A stretch of 9,040 bases of DNA from Methanosarcinales archaeon. Its GTDB lineage: Archaea > Halobacteriota > Methanosarcinia > Methanosarcinales > EX4572-44. Below the pieces are notes generated by a model, which saw only the letters and a list, made by a program, of their open reading frames with translations, made no database searches and was not told the origin of the DNA. The stretch covers positions 1 through 9,040 of the forward strand of contig RXIJ01000002.1 in the NCBI GenBank assembly GCA_004212095.1. The letters run 5' to 3'. Below, in pieces: positions 1-6,366 of this stretch (its first letter is position 1; each line of letters starts with the position of its first letter). The translations under genes and the position numbers were made by a program.

Positions 1-104
1 CTTCGCCCGGTTAAACACCTGATAAGACTGGATTTGCCAACGTTTGAGCGGCCAACGAATATGATTTCAAGATTTGAATTGTTTTTTGTTTTAGGGGATT
101 TCAT
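1..104 (-). CDS. engB: EngB/YihA-family GTP-binding protein, N-terminal fragment
   Basis: The first 34 residues of a protein that continues beyond the left edge. After a short polar leader comes EIIFVGRSNVGKSSLIRCLTG. This is beta-strand 1 plus the P-loop (G1/Walker A motif GRSNVGKS, residues 18-25) in the form typical of EngB (YihA) TRAFAC GTPases, which act in ribosome assembly in bacteria and are conserved in archaea. ATG at 104-102 is the only good start, because an in-frame TAA lies a short way upstream. No strong ribosome binding site is seen; GGATGG lies about 10 bases before the ATG. Motifs G2 to G5 are outside the window, so assignment to EngB rather than another small GTPase rests on the P-loop context alone. 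Confidence 0.75.
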   Translation of the reverse strand, partial: MKSPKTKNNSNLEIIFVGRSNVGKSSLIRCLTGR

Positions 105-327
105 GGTTATTTTCCATCCAGAACTGTGACGCTTTTATGTGTGTGGGCACTCCCGGTAAAATAGTTTATCCAATTTTTGAGAATTGTCAACCACATATAT
201 TGATTTTTGAAACAGATCATTCGTATTACTTCCATCAAGGTTTTTATATGTGTCCTAACCTGAATTCAAGATTGGATAGTTTATAGAAGTGATATTGTAG
301 GTGCCTTGAGAAGGGGGGATTAAATGA
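105..327. other. intergenic region between engB and the membrane-protein gene
   Basis: About 220 bases with no credible ORF. It must hold the engB promoter and the 3' end of the neighbouring minus-strand transcript. AT-rich stretches such as the one near 241-250 (minus-strand ATATAAAAAC) could be TATA elements, but none is at a decisive distance from the engB start. I see no RNA gene here. Confidence 0.4.
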
Positions 328-984
328 CTAACTGTTGTCCAACAGGTAAAATCCTTTTACACCATATTTTTCCGTATACTTCTGGCGCACAGACTTGATT
401 TCATAATATCCTGTTGTCAGATTGGTGGTATTGATAAATACGCTGTATTTTCCTTCACCTAACGCATTACCAGATAAATTACCAGGTAAAACCGAGTTCT
501 TATTTATATATGCCGTTTGTTTTTCATTGTGTTCTGGTTTTAATTCAATCGAGTCTATAAGAGTTAAGTTATGGTCAGATTCTTTAGATAAATTTATGGA
601 TAAATTAGTATTTGGTCCTGTTACCTGAATTAACACAGGAATCGGCGCACCATCCTTGTAACAGATACTATCCATATCAACAGTCACATGACCTTGCAGC
701 GGGGAATTTAAAACTATGGGGAATAGAAGTATCCAAATAGTCATAACCACAACAAGCAAACATATAACTTTTATACCGTACGAATGCAAGCAATCGCCAA
801 TATAACCGATCACACCCCCACTAGTCGCAGTTTCTTTAAAAGATGAACAATAGAGAAAAAAACCTACCACAAGGGATAATAGTAATATGACACAAGCAAT
901 AATAATTCTAATACTTATATCCATATCACTCCCCGCAATAGAACTAATGACAAAACAAAGCAAAATGTACACCAGTAACATCAC
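328..984 (-). CDS. membrane protein with C-terminal extracytoplasmic domain (intact 3' part)
   Basis: An ORF of 218 residues; family not recognised. It has three hydrophobic segments at about residues 1-18, 24-46 and 72-92. A polar domain of about 120 residues follows, rich in N-x-S/T sequons (NLS, NLT and NTT, clustered in the second half), as expected for an archaeal surface-exposed, N-glycosylated domain. The start at 984 (GTG, followed at once by ATG) has no visible ribosome binding site. Reading backwards, the same frame stays open and protein-like to about 1070 (a basic stretch, then a continuation of the first membrane helix). This ORF is therefore probably the 3' portion of a longer gene whose 5' part lies in other frames (see 985-1294). 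Whether a functional shorter protein is made from here is uncertain. Confidence 0.55.
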   Translation of the reverse strand: MMLLVYILLCFVISSIAGSDMDISIRIIIACVILLLSLVVGFFLYCSSFKETATSGGVIGYIGDCLHSYGIKVICLLVVVMTIWILLFPIVLNSPLQGHVTVDMDSICYKDGAPIPVLIQVTGPNTNLSINLSKESDHNLTLIDSIELKPEHNEKQTAYINKNSVLPGNLSGNALGEGKYSVFINTTNLTTGYYEIKSVRQKYTEKYGVKGFYLLDNS

Positions 985-1294
985 GAAGGCTAAAAGGGAT
1001 GTTAAATAAATATCTGATGCCCTTTTAGCTTTTCTTTTTGCCCGAGCGCTGTGATTTCCATCGCAAATCCCTTAACCAGAATATATAACAGCAGACCAAA
1101 TACCAAAATAAGCGCAACAGGAATTATTCCACAAAGAAATGCATACCAATAAATGTCAACCACTGTGTGTTGAAGGTAATTATATGCCGTATAGGAACAG
1201 TTCCAAAAGCTGCGAGCAGTGTTACTGCAAACTTAAAACCATTTGTCTCGCTCGAATGCTGGTTTTTTCCATCGTTTTCAGCCTTTTCTGTCAT
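985..1294 (-). pseudogene. 5' part of the same membrane-protein gene, broken by two frame changes
   Basis: ATG at 1294-1292 has AAGGA about 12 bases upstream and opens a 56-residue ORF ending at 1124. It has a hydrophilic start (MTEKAENDGKNQHSSETN) followed by a membrane-like stretch. From about 1160 a second frame carries on with a hydrophobic helix (IIPVALILVFGLLLYILVKG) and ends at 1002. From about 1045 the third frame continues (AKRASDIYLTSLLAFVMML) straight into the ORF at 328-984. Both changes are in the same sense, equal to losing one base each; the second falls in an A-rich run near 1025-1045. Joined, they would give a protein of about 320 residues with some five membrane helices. Decay is my preferred reading. 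Sequencing indels in homopolymers, programmed -1 frameshifting, or a set of small overlapping genes are alternatives. Confidence 0.5.
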
Positions 1295-1409
1295 GCCGAA
1301 TTTCAGTCCTTCTTAGTTCCTTGATCTTGATTTTGCCCAGTCGCCTATAGGAGCCATTACAAAACTGTTGGAAAAGTACATAACTTTTACTGACTTCAGT
1401 TAATGTTTT

Positions 1410-1646
1410 TTTTGAGGCTATCAAATTTAACAGGTCTTTTTGTTCTGTCGAGCCTTCTCTGGTTTTGTCATGGAAAAGTGTATTGCCTAAGCAGACCTAA
1501 AATTTTTATCTGGATTTTTGTAATTATATTAGTTTGGTTCAATCAAAACCAAAAAAGAGATAGGCTTTTAAGCCAAAAATCTGATTTGATAGGTTCACTT
1601 AAAACTCGGGAAAGTGCAACACCAGAGTAACTTGACAGCCTCAAAA
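1410..1646. mobile_element. small element with terminal inverted repeats (MITE-like or IS relic)
   Basis: The ends are TTTTGAGGCTATCAAATT (1410-1427) and its inverted partner AACTTGACAGCCTCAAAA (1629-1646), which match at 16 of 18 positions. The interior of about 200 bases has no convincing gene. A 75-codon ORF at 1403-1630 exists but looks like translated non-coding sequence. The same end motif occurs in degraded form (14 of 18) at 2491-2508, at the start of the transposase relic, so this is probably a non-autonomous derivative or a deleted copy of that insertion sequence. No clear target-site duplication is seen at its borders. Confidence 0.6.
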
Positions 1647-1730
1647 TAGTGGTGAGATATGAATATATATAGTATAGCAAGTGTGTAGATATGTTGTAGC
1701 GTTTAAGAGTGATAGAAATAGTGGTGAAAT
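1645..1730 (+). repeat. two direct copies of a 14-base motif upstream of the antitoxin-like gene
   Basis: AATAGTGGTGAGAT (1645-1658) recurs as AATAGTGGTGAAAT (1717-1730), 72 bases apart with one difference. The pair brackets the putative TATA box and the predicted transcription start of the toxin-antitoxin operon. It could be an autoregulatory operator, as is common for type II systems, but that is inference from position only. The first copy overlaps the end of the inverted-repeat element. Confidence 0.4.
1661..1676 (+). promoter_or_regulatory. TATA-box-like promoter of the toxin-antitoxin operon
   Basis: The run GAATATATATAGTATA fits an archaeal TATA box. Transcription would begin about 25 bases downstream, near 1690-1695, leaving a leader of about 65 bases before the ATG at 1758. 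No other equally good TATA element lies between the mobile relic and the gene. Confidence 0.45.
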
Positions 1731-1744
1731 GCGGAACGAAATGG

Positions 1745-1753
1745 AAAGGAGGT
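1745..1753 (+). promoter_or_regulatory. strong ribosome binding site of the 47-aa protein
   Basis: AAAGGAGGT is close to a full complement of the 16S rRNA 3' end and lies four bases before ATG 1758. This is what makes the short ORF believable. Confidence 0.75.
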
Positions 1754-1757
1754 AATA

Positions 1758-1901
1758 ATGGCACTACCGATTGAACCAACGCCTGAACTAACAGGTGAAG
1801 ATGCAAAGAGATTTATGGAACAGCTTGATCGTGAACCGACTAAGCTGGAAATACAAACTTATAAAAGAGCTTTGAAATTCTACAAAGAACATAAGCTCTA
1901 A
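1758..1901 (+). CDS. 47-residue putative antitoxin paired with a GNAT toxin
   Basis: A short ORF of 47 residues with an excellent ribosome binding site. It begins MALPIEPTPELTGEDAKRFM and ends with a basic, helix-prone tail (YKRALKFYKEHKL). I associate the N-terminal pattern P-I-x-P-T-P-x-L-x-G-x-x-A-x-x-F with small archaeal proteins encoded just before toxin-like genes; this is recollection, not a search. It is followed after 17 bases by a GNAT acetyltransferase of the TacT type, so the natural reading is antitoxin first, toxin second in one operon. It is shorter than the DUF1778/RHH antitoxins (about 90 residues) usual for TacT or AtaT and shows no ribbon-helix-helix DNA-binding segment. 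If it is the antitoxin, neutralisation would have to come from the conserved segment and helix, and autoregulation may need another factor. Confidence 0.7.
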   Translation: MALPIEPTPELTGEDAKRFMEQLDREPTKLEIQTYKRALKFYKEHKL

Positions 1902-1918
1902 TTTTTTTTACTTTTTTT
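1902..1918 (+). terminator. T-rich tract between antitoxin-like gene and GNAT gene
   Basis: Immediately after the stop codon come eight T, AC, and seven T, ending at the GNAT ATG. Oligo-T runs are the core signal of intrinsic termination in archaea. A run here could end part of the transcripts before the toxin gene and so keep antitoxin in excess. It also leaves no ribosome binding site for ATG 1919. Confidence 0.4.
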
Positions 1919-2473
1919 ATGGTTCACCGAATGAACTTAGAAAACGCAATTTTTAGAGAATTGGATGAAAATGATGATCTGAGTGCGTTTCGATGTAGTT
2001 CCGAGGATCTTAATGATTATTTTCAGAATGACGTGAATAAATACAACAAAGAAGATATGGCTAAGTCGTACGCTTGTTTTTATAATAATAAAATTGTTGG
2101 TTTTATGTCACTTTCTGCTGATACTATCAGAGTGAAATGGATGCAAGCTAACGTTATTGATGGAATAAGACACAATTATCCAGCTATTAAAATAGCAAGG
2201 CTTGCGGTAGATATAAATCATGAAAAAAATGGTATCGGCTCTTCTTTAGTTTATATGGCAATAGGGATGGCAAATGAGTTATCAAAAATAATCGGATGTA
2301 GATTTGTAACTGTAGATTCAAAAAAAGATTCGATAGGATTTTATGAAACATTGGCATTTAGAAAATGTTTAAAGCAAGATAAAAGACACTATACAATGAT
2401 GTTTCTGGATTTACACATAATAAAAGAAAACCTTTTGAGAGAAAAAACATGTAGTTTGTCTAATTTTAGTTAG
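1919..2473 (+). CDS. GNAT-family N-acetyltransferase, TacT/AtaT-like toxin
   Basis: A protein of 184 residues with the layout of toxin GNATs that acetylate charged tRNA. An N-terminal FRCSSEDLNDYFQNDVNKY (24-42) resembles the F-x-C-x-x-x-x-L-N-x-F block of TacT. IVGFMSLSADTI follows (59-70), then PAIKIARLAVD (88-98), the acetyl-CoA pyrophosphate loop EKNGIGSS (102-109; pattern Q/R-x-x-G-x-G with the first position changed to E), and FYETLAF (141-147), whose Tyr142 matches the catalytic tyrosine of the family. ATG 1919 abuts a T-run, and a second in-frame ATG at 1931 is also possible; neither has a ribosome binding site, so translation may be coupled to the upstream gene or kept low. Residues after about 165 (to TCSLSNFS) look like a non-native tail created by the adjoining transposon relic. 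The gene is clearly more AT-rich than the radical SAM and pst genes, as expected for transferred DNA. The target is not deducible from sequence. Confidence 0.8.
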   Translation: MVHRMNLENAIFRELDENDDLSAFRCSSEDLNDYFQNDVNKYNKEDMAKSYACFYNNKIVGFMSLSADTIRVKWMQANVIDGIRHNYPAIKIARLAVDINHEKNGIGSSLVYMAIGMANELSKIIGCRFVTVDSKKDSIGFYETLAFRKCLKQDKRHYTMMFLDLHIIKENLLREKTCSLSNFS

Positions 2474-2842
2474 ATCAAAGTTCCAGTCTTTTTAGAAGCC
2501 GTCAAATTAGCCTTTTGGCTCAAAAGTCTATTCTCCCTTTTTGGATATGACCTGTTTTGCAGGCATGCTGTCTCCCGACCGATACACAACTTCTACAGCG
2601 ATAAAGATTGGCATTTCAGGTACGATGTTGAAGCAATGATCAAACTCGTTGCAGTGAAATTTTTCAGGCAGCAGCTACAGGAAGGTTGTTTTGTCGAAAA
2701 AAGAAGCCTGGTTACTTGGGCTTTGAGGAGAAGAATGGCGTACCATCTGGTGGCTCTTCACCATTTCATGAAATATCGTCCGGGTGTTTGAGTTTATTGA
2801 CGTGTCTGATGAGAATGTTAACATGCGGCTGTCTAATTTTAG
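2457..2842. repeat. 13-bp direct repeats bracketing the transposase relic
   Basis: TGTCTAATTTTAG occurs at 2457-2469, within the last codons of the GNAT gene, and again at 2830-2842, 373 bases later in the same orientation. The transposase relic lies between. They may be a long target duplication, or traces of a duplication or recombination event. 13 bp would be long for most IS target duplications, so the origin is open. Confidence 0.5.
2474..2791 (+). pseudogene. decayed transposase N-terminus (IS relic)
   Basis: Reading on in the GNAT frame after its stop gives VFLEAVKLAFWLKS, then RPIHNFYSDKDWHFRYDVEA and MIKLVAVKFFRQ. From about 2665 the homology-like reading moves to another frame (SYRKVVLSKKEAWLLG), then to a third (LGFEEKNGVPSGG, about 2720-2758), then back to the first (LHHFMKYRPGV, ending at the TGA at 2789-2791). 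The order YSDKDWHFRYDVE, LGFEEKNG, SGG, LHHF-KYR-G is what I recall from archaeal DDE transposases with a DUF772-like N-terminal domain. At least three frameshifts and the complete lack of the catalytic DDE part show that it is dead. Bases 2491-2508 resemble the ends of the element at 1410-1646. A further open stretch to about 2868 (VFEFIDVSDENVNMRLSNFS) is not identifiable. Confidence 0.75.
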
Positions 2843-2897
2843 CGATACAAATGCCAGATTGACGCCGTAATTTTCAACCCCACGGTGACGCCATAGA

Positions 2898-2905
2898 TTT
2901 AAATA
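2898..2905 (+). promoter_or_regulatory. TATA-like element upstream of the radical SAM gene
   Basis: TTTAAATA lies about 55 bases before the preferred start of the radical SAM gene, which leaves room for initiation near 2925-2930 and a short leader. It stands just outside the transposon debris. The assignment is by position and composition only. Confidence 0.35.
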
Positions 2906-2955
2906 ATGATTGGACGTCTGTACTAGATAGTAACTCTGGTATTTTGGTGGTTTTG

Positions 2956-4389
2956 TTGAAGGTATTGTTAATAAATGCTCCTGCTGCAGACATTCCTATT
3001 GCAGGTGTTGATGGAGGGAGACTTGGACTGATTAGTATTATTTCACCACCTCTCGGCACATCTTATATTGCAGCAGTACTTGAAAAAGGAGGATTTGAGG
3101 TAAGTCTGTGTGATGCACAGAGTCTAAAGATGAGCCTTGATAATATTGGAAAAACCATTCTCGAATTCAATCCGGACGTGGTTGGAATTTCCTGTTTCAC
3201 ATCAAACTATCAGCAAGCACAAAAGGTTGCGGAACTTTCAAAGCATCTCCTGCCCAAAGTGATGACTGTTATTGGGGGCCCGCATGTAAGTTTTACTGCA
3301 GGGCAGACGCTTCGGGAAACACCCTCTATTGACGTGGTTGTTCGCGGGGAAGGGGAAGAAACTATGCTGGAACTTGTAAAAGCAGTAGCTGGTAAACTGC
3401 CTCTAACAGGGATTGATGGCATCACCTATCGGGTCAAACACCTGATTGTGAATAATGCAGATCGAGCATTTATTGATGACCTTGACACTCTACCATTTCC
3501 GGCACGGCATCTCTGGTCAGAAAAATATATCAAACGGGGCATGCACGAAGTTCCAATACTCACAAGCAGAGGATGTCCGTTTGGATGTGTGTTCTGTTCC
3601 ACTTCAAAGATGGCAGGACATCTTTTTCGTGCAAGAAGCCCTGCAAATGTAGTAGATGAACTTCAGAGTGTAGTAAATGACTACGACTTTAATCGTTTCG
3701 TCTTTAATGATGACACCTTTACATTAGATAACAAAAGAGCTATTGACATCTGTAATGAAATCGTAGAGCGTGGGCTTGATATTACCTGGGCATGTTCAAC
3801 ACGTGTTGATAGCGTGACATCTGAATTATTATCTCACATGTCAGAGGCGGGATGCAACATGATCTACTATGGAATAGAGTCCGGAAACCAGAACATATTG
3901 GATCGTTTTGTTGGAAAGCGCATCACAATTAAGCAGGCAAAAAATGCTGTGAAGTTGGCACATGATGCTGGCATTACCACTGTCGCATCCTATATTATTG
4001 GATTTCCTGGAGAGCGTGCAGACAAGGCTTTTGAATCGTATCTGAAAAAAGCTGAATATGGCAGGACTTACGAAGGCGATCTTACAGGAACGGTGTTTGA
4101 AACCCTTGTGTGTGCAGAAGAGGTCGAGTCTGACCAGGCACAGGTGCATCTGTTAACACCGTATCCAGGCACACGCGCATACGATGAGGCGAAATCTCTC
4201 GGTATTAAGATTTTAACCACGGAATGGTGGCGGTATAATCTTCAGCTTCCTGTAATAATGACAAACACCATGAGTGTAGAAAATATCTGGAGTGCTTTTG
4301 TCACATATATGAGAGAGTTTGATACTTATAACAGTATTCGATACCAGCGCAGACTAAAACATATGCGACGGGAGCAGTTCCACCGCTAA
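2956..4389 (+). CDS. radical SAM enzyme with N-terminal cobalamin-binding-type domain
   Basis: A protein of 477 residues from TTG 2956; GGTGG lies five bases upstream and the product then begins MKVLLINAP, typical for this class. TTG 2944 and GTG 2947 are alternatives that add four or three residues. Residues about 1-135 form a Rossmann-like B12-binding-type domain with IGGPHVSF (106-113) and the VVRGEGE block. The classic D-x-H-x-x-G cobalamin ligand is not evident (SLCDAQSLKMS instead), so cofactor binding may be base-off without His ligation, or lost. Residues about 195 onward are the radical SAM barrel: TSRGCPFGCVFC carries the 4Fe-4S cysteines Cys207, Cys211 and Cys214 (C-x3-C-x2-C). YYGIESGNQ, YIIGFPGE and LTPYPGT follow, the last two being hallmark strands of the BchE/P-methylase group. 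Members of that group do radical methylation, ring closure or other rearrangements on lipids, tetrapyrroles and natural products; the substrate here is unknown. No biosynthetic partner is adjacent, and the gene converges on the pst operon. Confidence 0.85.
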   Translation: MKVLLINAPAADIPIAGVDGGRLGLISIISPPLGTSYIAAVLEKGGFEVSLCDAQSLKMSLDNIGKTILEFNPDVVGISCFTSNYQQAQKVAELSKHLLPKVMTVIGGPHVSFTAGQTLRETPSIDVVVRGEGEETMLELVKAVAGKLPLTGIDGITYRVKHLIVNNADRAFIDDLDTLPFPARHLWSEKYIKRGMHEVPILTSRGCPFGCVFCSTSKMAGHLFRARSPANVVDELQSVVNDYDFNRFVFNDDTFTLDNKRAIDICNEIVERGLDITWACSTRVDSVTSELLSHMSEAGCNMIYYGIESGNQNILDRFVGKRITIKQAKNAVKLAHDAGITTVASYIIGFPGERADKAFESYLKKAEYGRTYEGDLTGTVFETLVCAEEVESDQAQVHLLTPYPGTRAYDEAKSLGIKILTTEWWRYNLQLPVIMTNTMSVENIWSAFVTYMREFDTYNSIRYQRRLKHMRREQFHR

Positions 4390-4398
4390 AACTTAGTG

Positions 4399-4581
4399 TT
4401 TGAGTGAACGTTGTCAAAAGACTCCTCCTATTAACGGTATAATTCTTGATTGCGATAGCAATCAAGGTTTGAGTGAACGTTGTCAAAAGACCCCACCTAT
4501 TAACGGTATAATTCTTGATTGCGATAGCAATCAAGGTTTGAGTGAACGTTGTCAAAAGACCCCACCTATTAACGGTATAAT
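4399..4581 (+). repeat. 69-bp tandem repeat, 2.65 copies
   Basis: Copies lie at 4399-4467, 4468-4536 and 4537-4581 (truncated after 45 bases). Copies 1 and 2 differ at two positions (ACTCCTCC against ACCCCACC); copies 2 and 3 are identical where they overlap, so the last duplication is recent. Each unit starts TTTGAGTGAACGTTGTCAAA and ends with the hairpin described in the next entry. Because 69 is a multiple of three, open frames run through on both strands, but none has a start signal. The array fills the gap between the convergent ends of the radical SAM gene and pstA. It is not a CRISPR: the whole unit is conserved, including what would be the spacer. Confidence 0.9.
4445..4535. terminator. 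two hairpins in the tandem repeat, possible bidirectional terminator
   Basis: Perfect 9-bp arms CTTGATTGC and GCAATCAAG enclose a GATA loop at 4445-4466, and the same at 4514-4535. Placed between two convergent stop codons, they could act as 3' stabilisers or transcription barriers on both strands. They lack the oligo-T runs typical of archaeal intrinsic termination, so the terminator label is tentative. The third repeat copy stops before its hairpin. Confidence 0.4.
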
Positions 4582-4606
4582 ATCCCACTACTATACTTTT
4601 GTCGTC

Positions 4607-5449
4607 TCAAAAACCTGAATTTCTGGTAATATATCTATTTCGAAGGAACATGGCAAACAGACTTATTATCAAAAACATTGTAATTAACACGAGTGAGGCG
4701 CCAAAGGCACGAGAATAGGATGCCTCTGTGTGACCCTGTGTTGCCAGCATATAAATGTACACTGGTAGTGAGGCTACAGGGTCAAGTATTGATTGCGGTA
4801 AAAACGATTCCAGACCTGATCCCGCGGTTAAAAGGACAACTGCTGTTTCCCCCATTGCTTTTCCCATTCCAAGTAATATTCCGGTTATGATGCCAGGATA
4901 TGCGCTTTTTAGAATCACACCATAAATGGATTGCCACTTTGAAGCTCCCAACGCAAGAGAAGCTTCCATGTATGAGTGCGGGACTGTTTTTATCGCCTCT
5001 TCACTAGCTCTTACTGTCCACGGCAGGATCATAAACCCGAGAGTCAAACCACCCGACAGCATGGAGATGCCAAGACCAAGGCGATACACGAGAAATACAA
5101 GTCCGAAGAGACCGATCACAATGGATGGTATTCCCGCAAGGCATCCAACAAAAAACCTCACACTTGCTGTTACTATATTGTCAGGTGCATACTCTACAAG
5201 GTATATCGCTGATGCAACGCCAAGTGGAACAGCAAAAAACAAACAGATCCCAACCAGACACAGTGAACCTATAATCTGTGGAAATATCCCACCGTACTCA
5301 AACCGGTAAGGCGATTCAAGAAGGAAGTTTAGGTTTATTATTCCTGCACCATTAAAAAATACGTATGCAACCACGATGAATAGTGCTGCCACTGCCATAA
5401 GAGCAGTCGAACACAGCCCAATTTTTACTACATTCTCACGTATTTTCAT
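4607..5449 (-). CDS. pstA: phosphate ABC transporter permease PstA
   Basis: A protein of 280 residues, the usual length for PstA. Together with PstC it forms the inner-membrane channel for phosphate taken from PstS and driven by PstB. About six hydrophobic helices are visible. The binding-protein-dependent permease (EAA) loop is EASLALGASKWQSIYGVILK (162-181), which contacts the ATPase. GGIFPQIIGSL (53-63) and MGKAMGETAVVLL (195-207) are also typical of the family. The ATG at 5449-5447 overlaps the pstC stop in an ATGA, which implies translational coupling; longer in-frame readings upstream run through pstC in the wrong frame. The product ends in RNRYITRNSGF. No pstB follows: after the stop come the 69-bp repeats and a convergent gene. 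Confidence 0.95.
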   Translation of the reverse strand: MKIRENVVKIGLCSTALMAVAALFIVVAYVFFNGAGIINLNFLLESPYRFEYGGIFPQIIGSLCLVGICLFFAVPLGVASAIYLVEYAPDNIVTASVRFFVGCLAGIPSIVIGLFGLVFLVYRLGLGISMLSGGLTLGFMILPWTVRASEEAIKTVPHSYMEASLALGASKWQSIYGVILKSAYPGIITGILLGMGKAMGETAVVLLTAGSGLESFLPQSILDPVASLPVYIYMLATQGHTEASYSRAFGASLVLITMFLIISLFAMFLRNRYITRNSGF

Positions 5450-6309
5450 CGGCTCACCCCTTTTCTTATTACAGCAGTAGTTATTGCATTGAGAATGGCA
5501 ACGATTGCAAACAGGACAATTCCGATTGCAAACAGTGCATGCTGGTGCATCGAACCCCAGACCGCATAGTTTATCCCAATGACAATTACTGACGTGAGAA
5601 CAGAAACAGGTTCTAAGATGCTTGAAGGAATCCATGGTATGTTTGGATTGCCGATAACCATCAAAACAGCCATTGTTTCGCCGATTGCATTTCCCATACC
5701 AAGAATCAGAGATGCTAATATTCCTGAGCGACTGTTTGGAAGTATCACTTTCCGGATAGTCTGTAACTCCGTTGCACCAAGAGCAACCGATGCTTCCTTG
5801 AATGCTTTCGGAACTGCATGAATAGAATCTTCGGAGATGCTGATGACATGAGGCAGTGTCATTATCGCAAGGATTATCCAGCCAGCAAGTATACACTCCC
5901 CCCATCCGCCAAGCGAGTCCCGTATCAAAGGAATAAGTACCATTAGCCCAAAGAAGCCGAGCACTATCGAAGGAATTCCAACCAGCATTTCTACACACGG
6001 CTTAACGATACTGTGCACCCATCGAGGTGAGAATTCTGCTAAATAAACTGCTGCTGGTATGCCTACAAAAGCAGCAGTTAATAGCGCACCGATCCCAACC
6101 ACGAATGTACTGACCACTATCGGAAAAATGCCAAACTGGTTATTGGAAGGACTCCAGTCCATCCCAAAGAAGAAATCCCATCCAATAGCTAAAGCTGGAA
6201 TTCCCTCGTGTAACATGAATATAATAATAAAAAATACGATGAAAGAGGAAGAGATTGCAGATATAAACAGCAGTTTCTCTATTATCCATTCTATATTCAT
6301 TTTTTCCAT
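5446..6309 (-). CDS. pstC: phosphate ABC transporter permease PstC
   Basis: A protein of 287 residues and the partner permease of PstA. Helices start at residue 12. GIFPIVVSTFVVGIGALL (60-77) and LVGIPSIVLGFFGL (109-122) are characteristic, and the EAA loop is EASVALGATELQTIRKVILP (172-191), followed by MGNAIGETMAVLMVIGN (205-221). The reading starts at ATG 6309; a second ATG at 6300 (after an A-rich GGAAAAA) is an equally good start, and neither has a strong ribosome binding site. The stop overlaps the pstA start by four bases (ATGA). It is separated from the upstream phosphodiesterase gene by 57 bases containing a short direct repeat, and almost surely belongs to the same transcript. Confidence 0.95.
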   Translation of the reverse strand: MEKMNIEWIIEKLLFISAISSSFIVFFIIIFMLHEGIPALAIGWDFFFGMDWSPSNNQFGIFPIVVSTFVVGIGALLTAAFVGIPAAVYLAEFSPRWVHSIVKPCVEMLVGIPSIVLGFFGLMVLIPLIRDSLGGWGECILAGWIILAIMTLPHVISISEDSIHAVPKAFKEASVALGATELQTIRKVILPNSRSGILASLILGMGNAIGETMAVLMVIGNPNIPWIPSSILEPVSVLTSVIVIGINYAVWGSMHQHALFAIGIVLFAIVAILNAITTAVIRKGVSR

Positions 6310-6331
6310 ATTTTCAAAGATCTGTTTTTTT

Positions 6332-6355
6332 CCGCACTCGATTGCTTCGCACTCG
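6332..6355 (-). repeat. 9-bp direct repeat in the leader of pstC
   Basis: CGCACTCGA at 6332-6340 is repeated at 6347-6355, with six bases between, in the 57-base gap between the phosphodiesterase gene and pstC. It may be a remnant of an insertion or a processing or regulatory signal; nothing in the sequence decides. Confidence 0.4.
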
Positions 6356-6366
6356 AGAATTAAAAG

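Noticed and set aside
1403..1630. A 75-codon plus-strand ORF inside the inverted-repeat element
   Set aside because: No ribosome binding site, low-complexity hydrophobic content, and it starts and ends in the element's terminal repeats.
2792..2868. A short open reading after the transposase relic (VFEFIDVSDENVNMRL)
   Set aside because: No start, no recognisable family, and it may be further decayed transposon sequence.
4399..4581. A short CRISPR array, since the 69-bp period fits repeat plus spacer
   Set aside because: The entire unit is conserved between copies, so there are no variable spacers, and no cas gene is visible.
4400..4618. A small protein made of 23-residue repeats, on either strand
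   Set aside because: The frames stay open only because the repeat length is a multiple of three; the plus-strand start would be a TTG, and I see no ribosome binding site for it.
5450..5998. A long N-terminal extension of PstA
   Set aside because: It is the shadow of pstC in another frame, rich in Cys, Asn and Trp; the true start at 5449 overlaps the pstC stop as ATGA.
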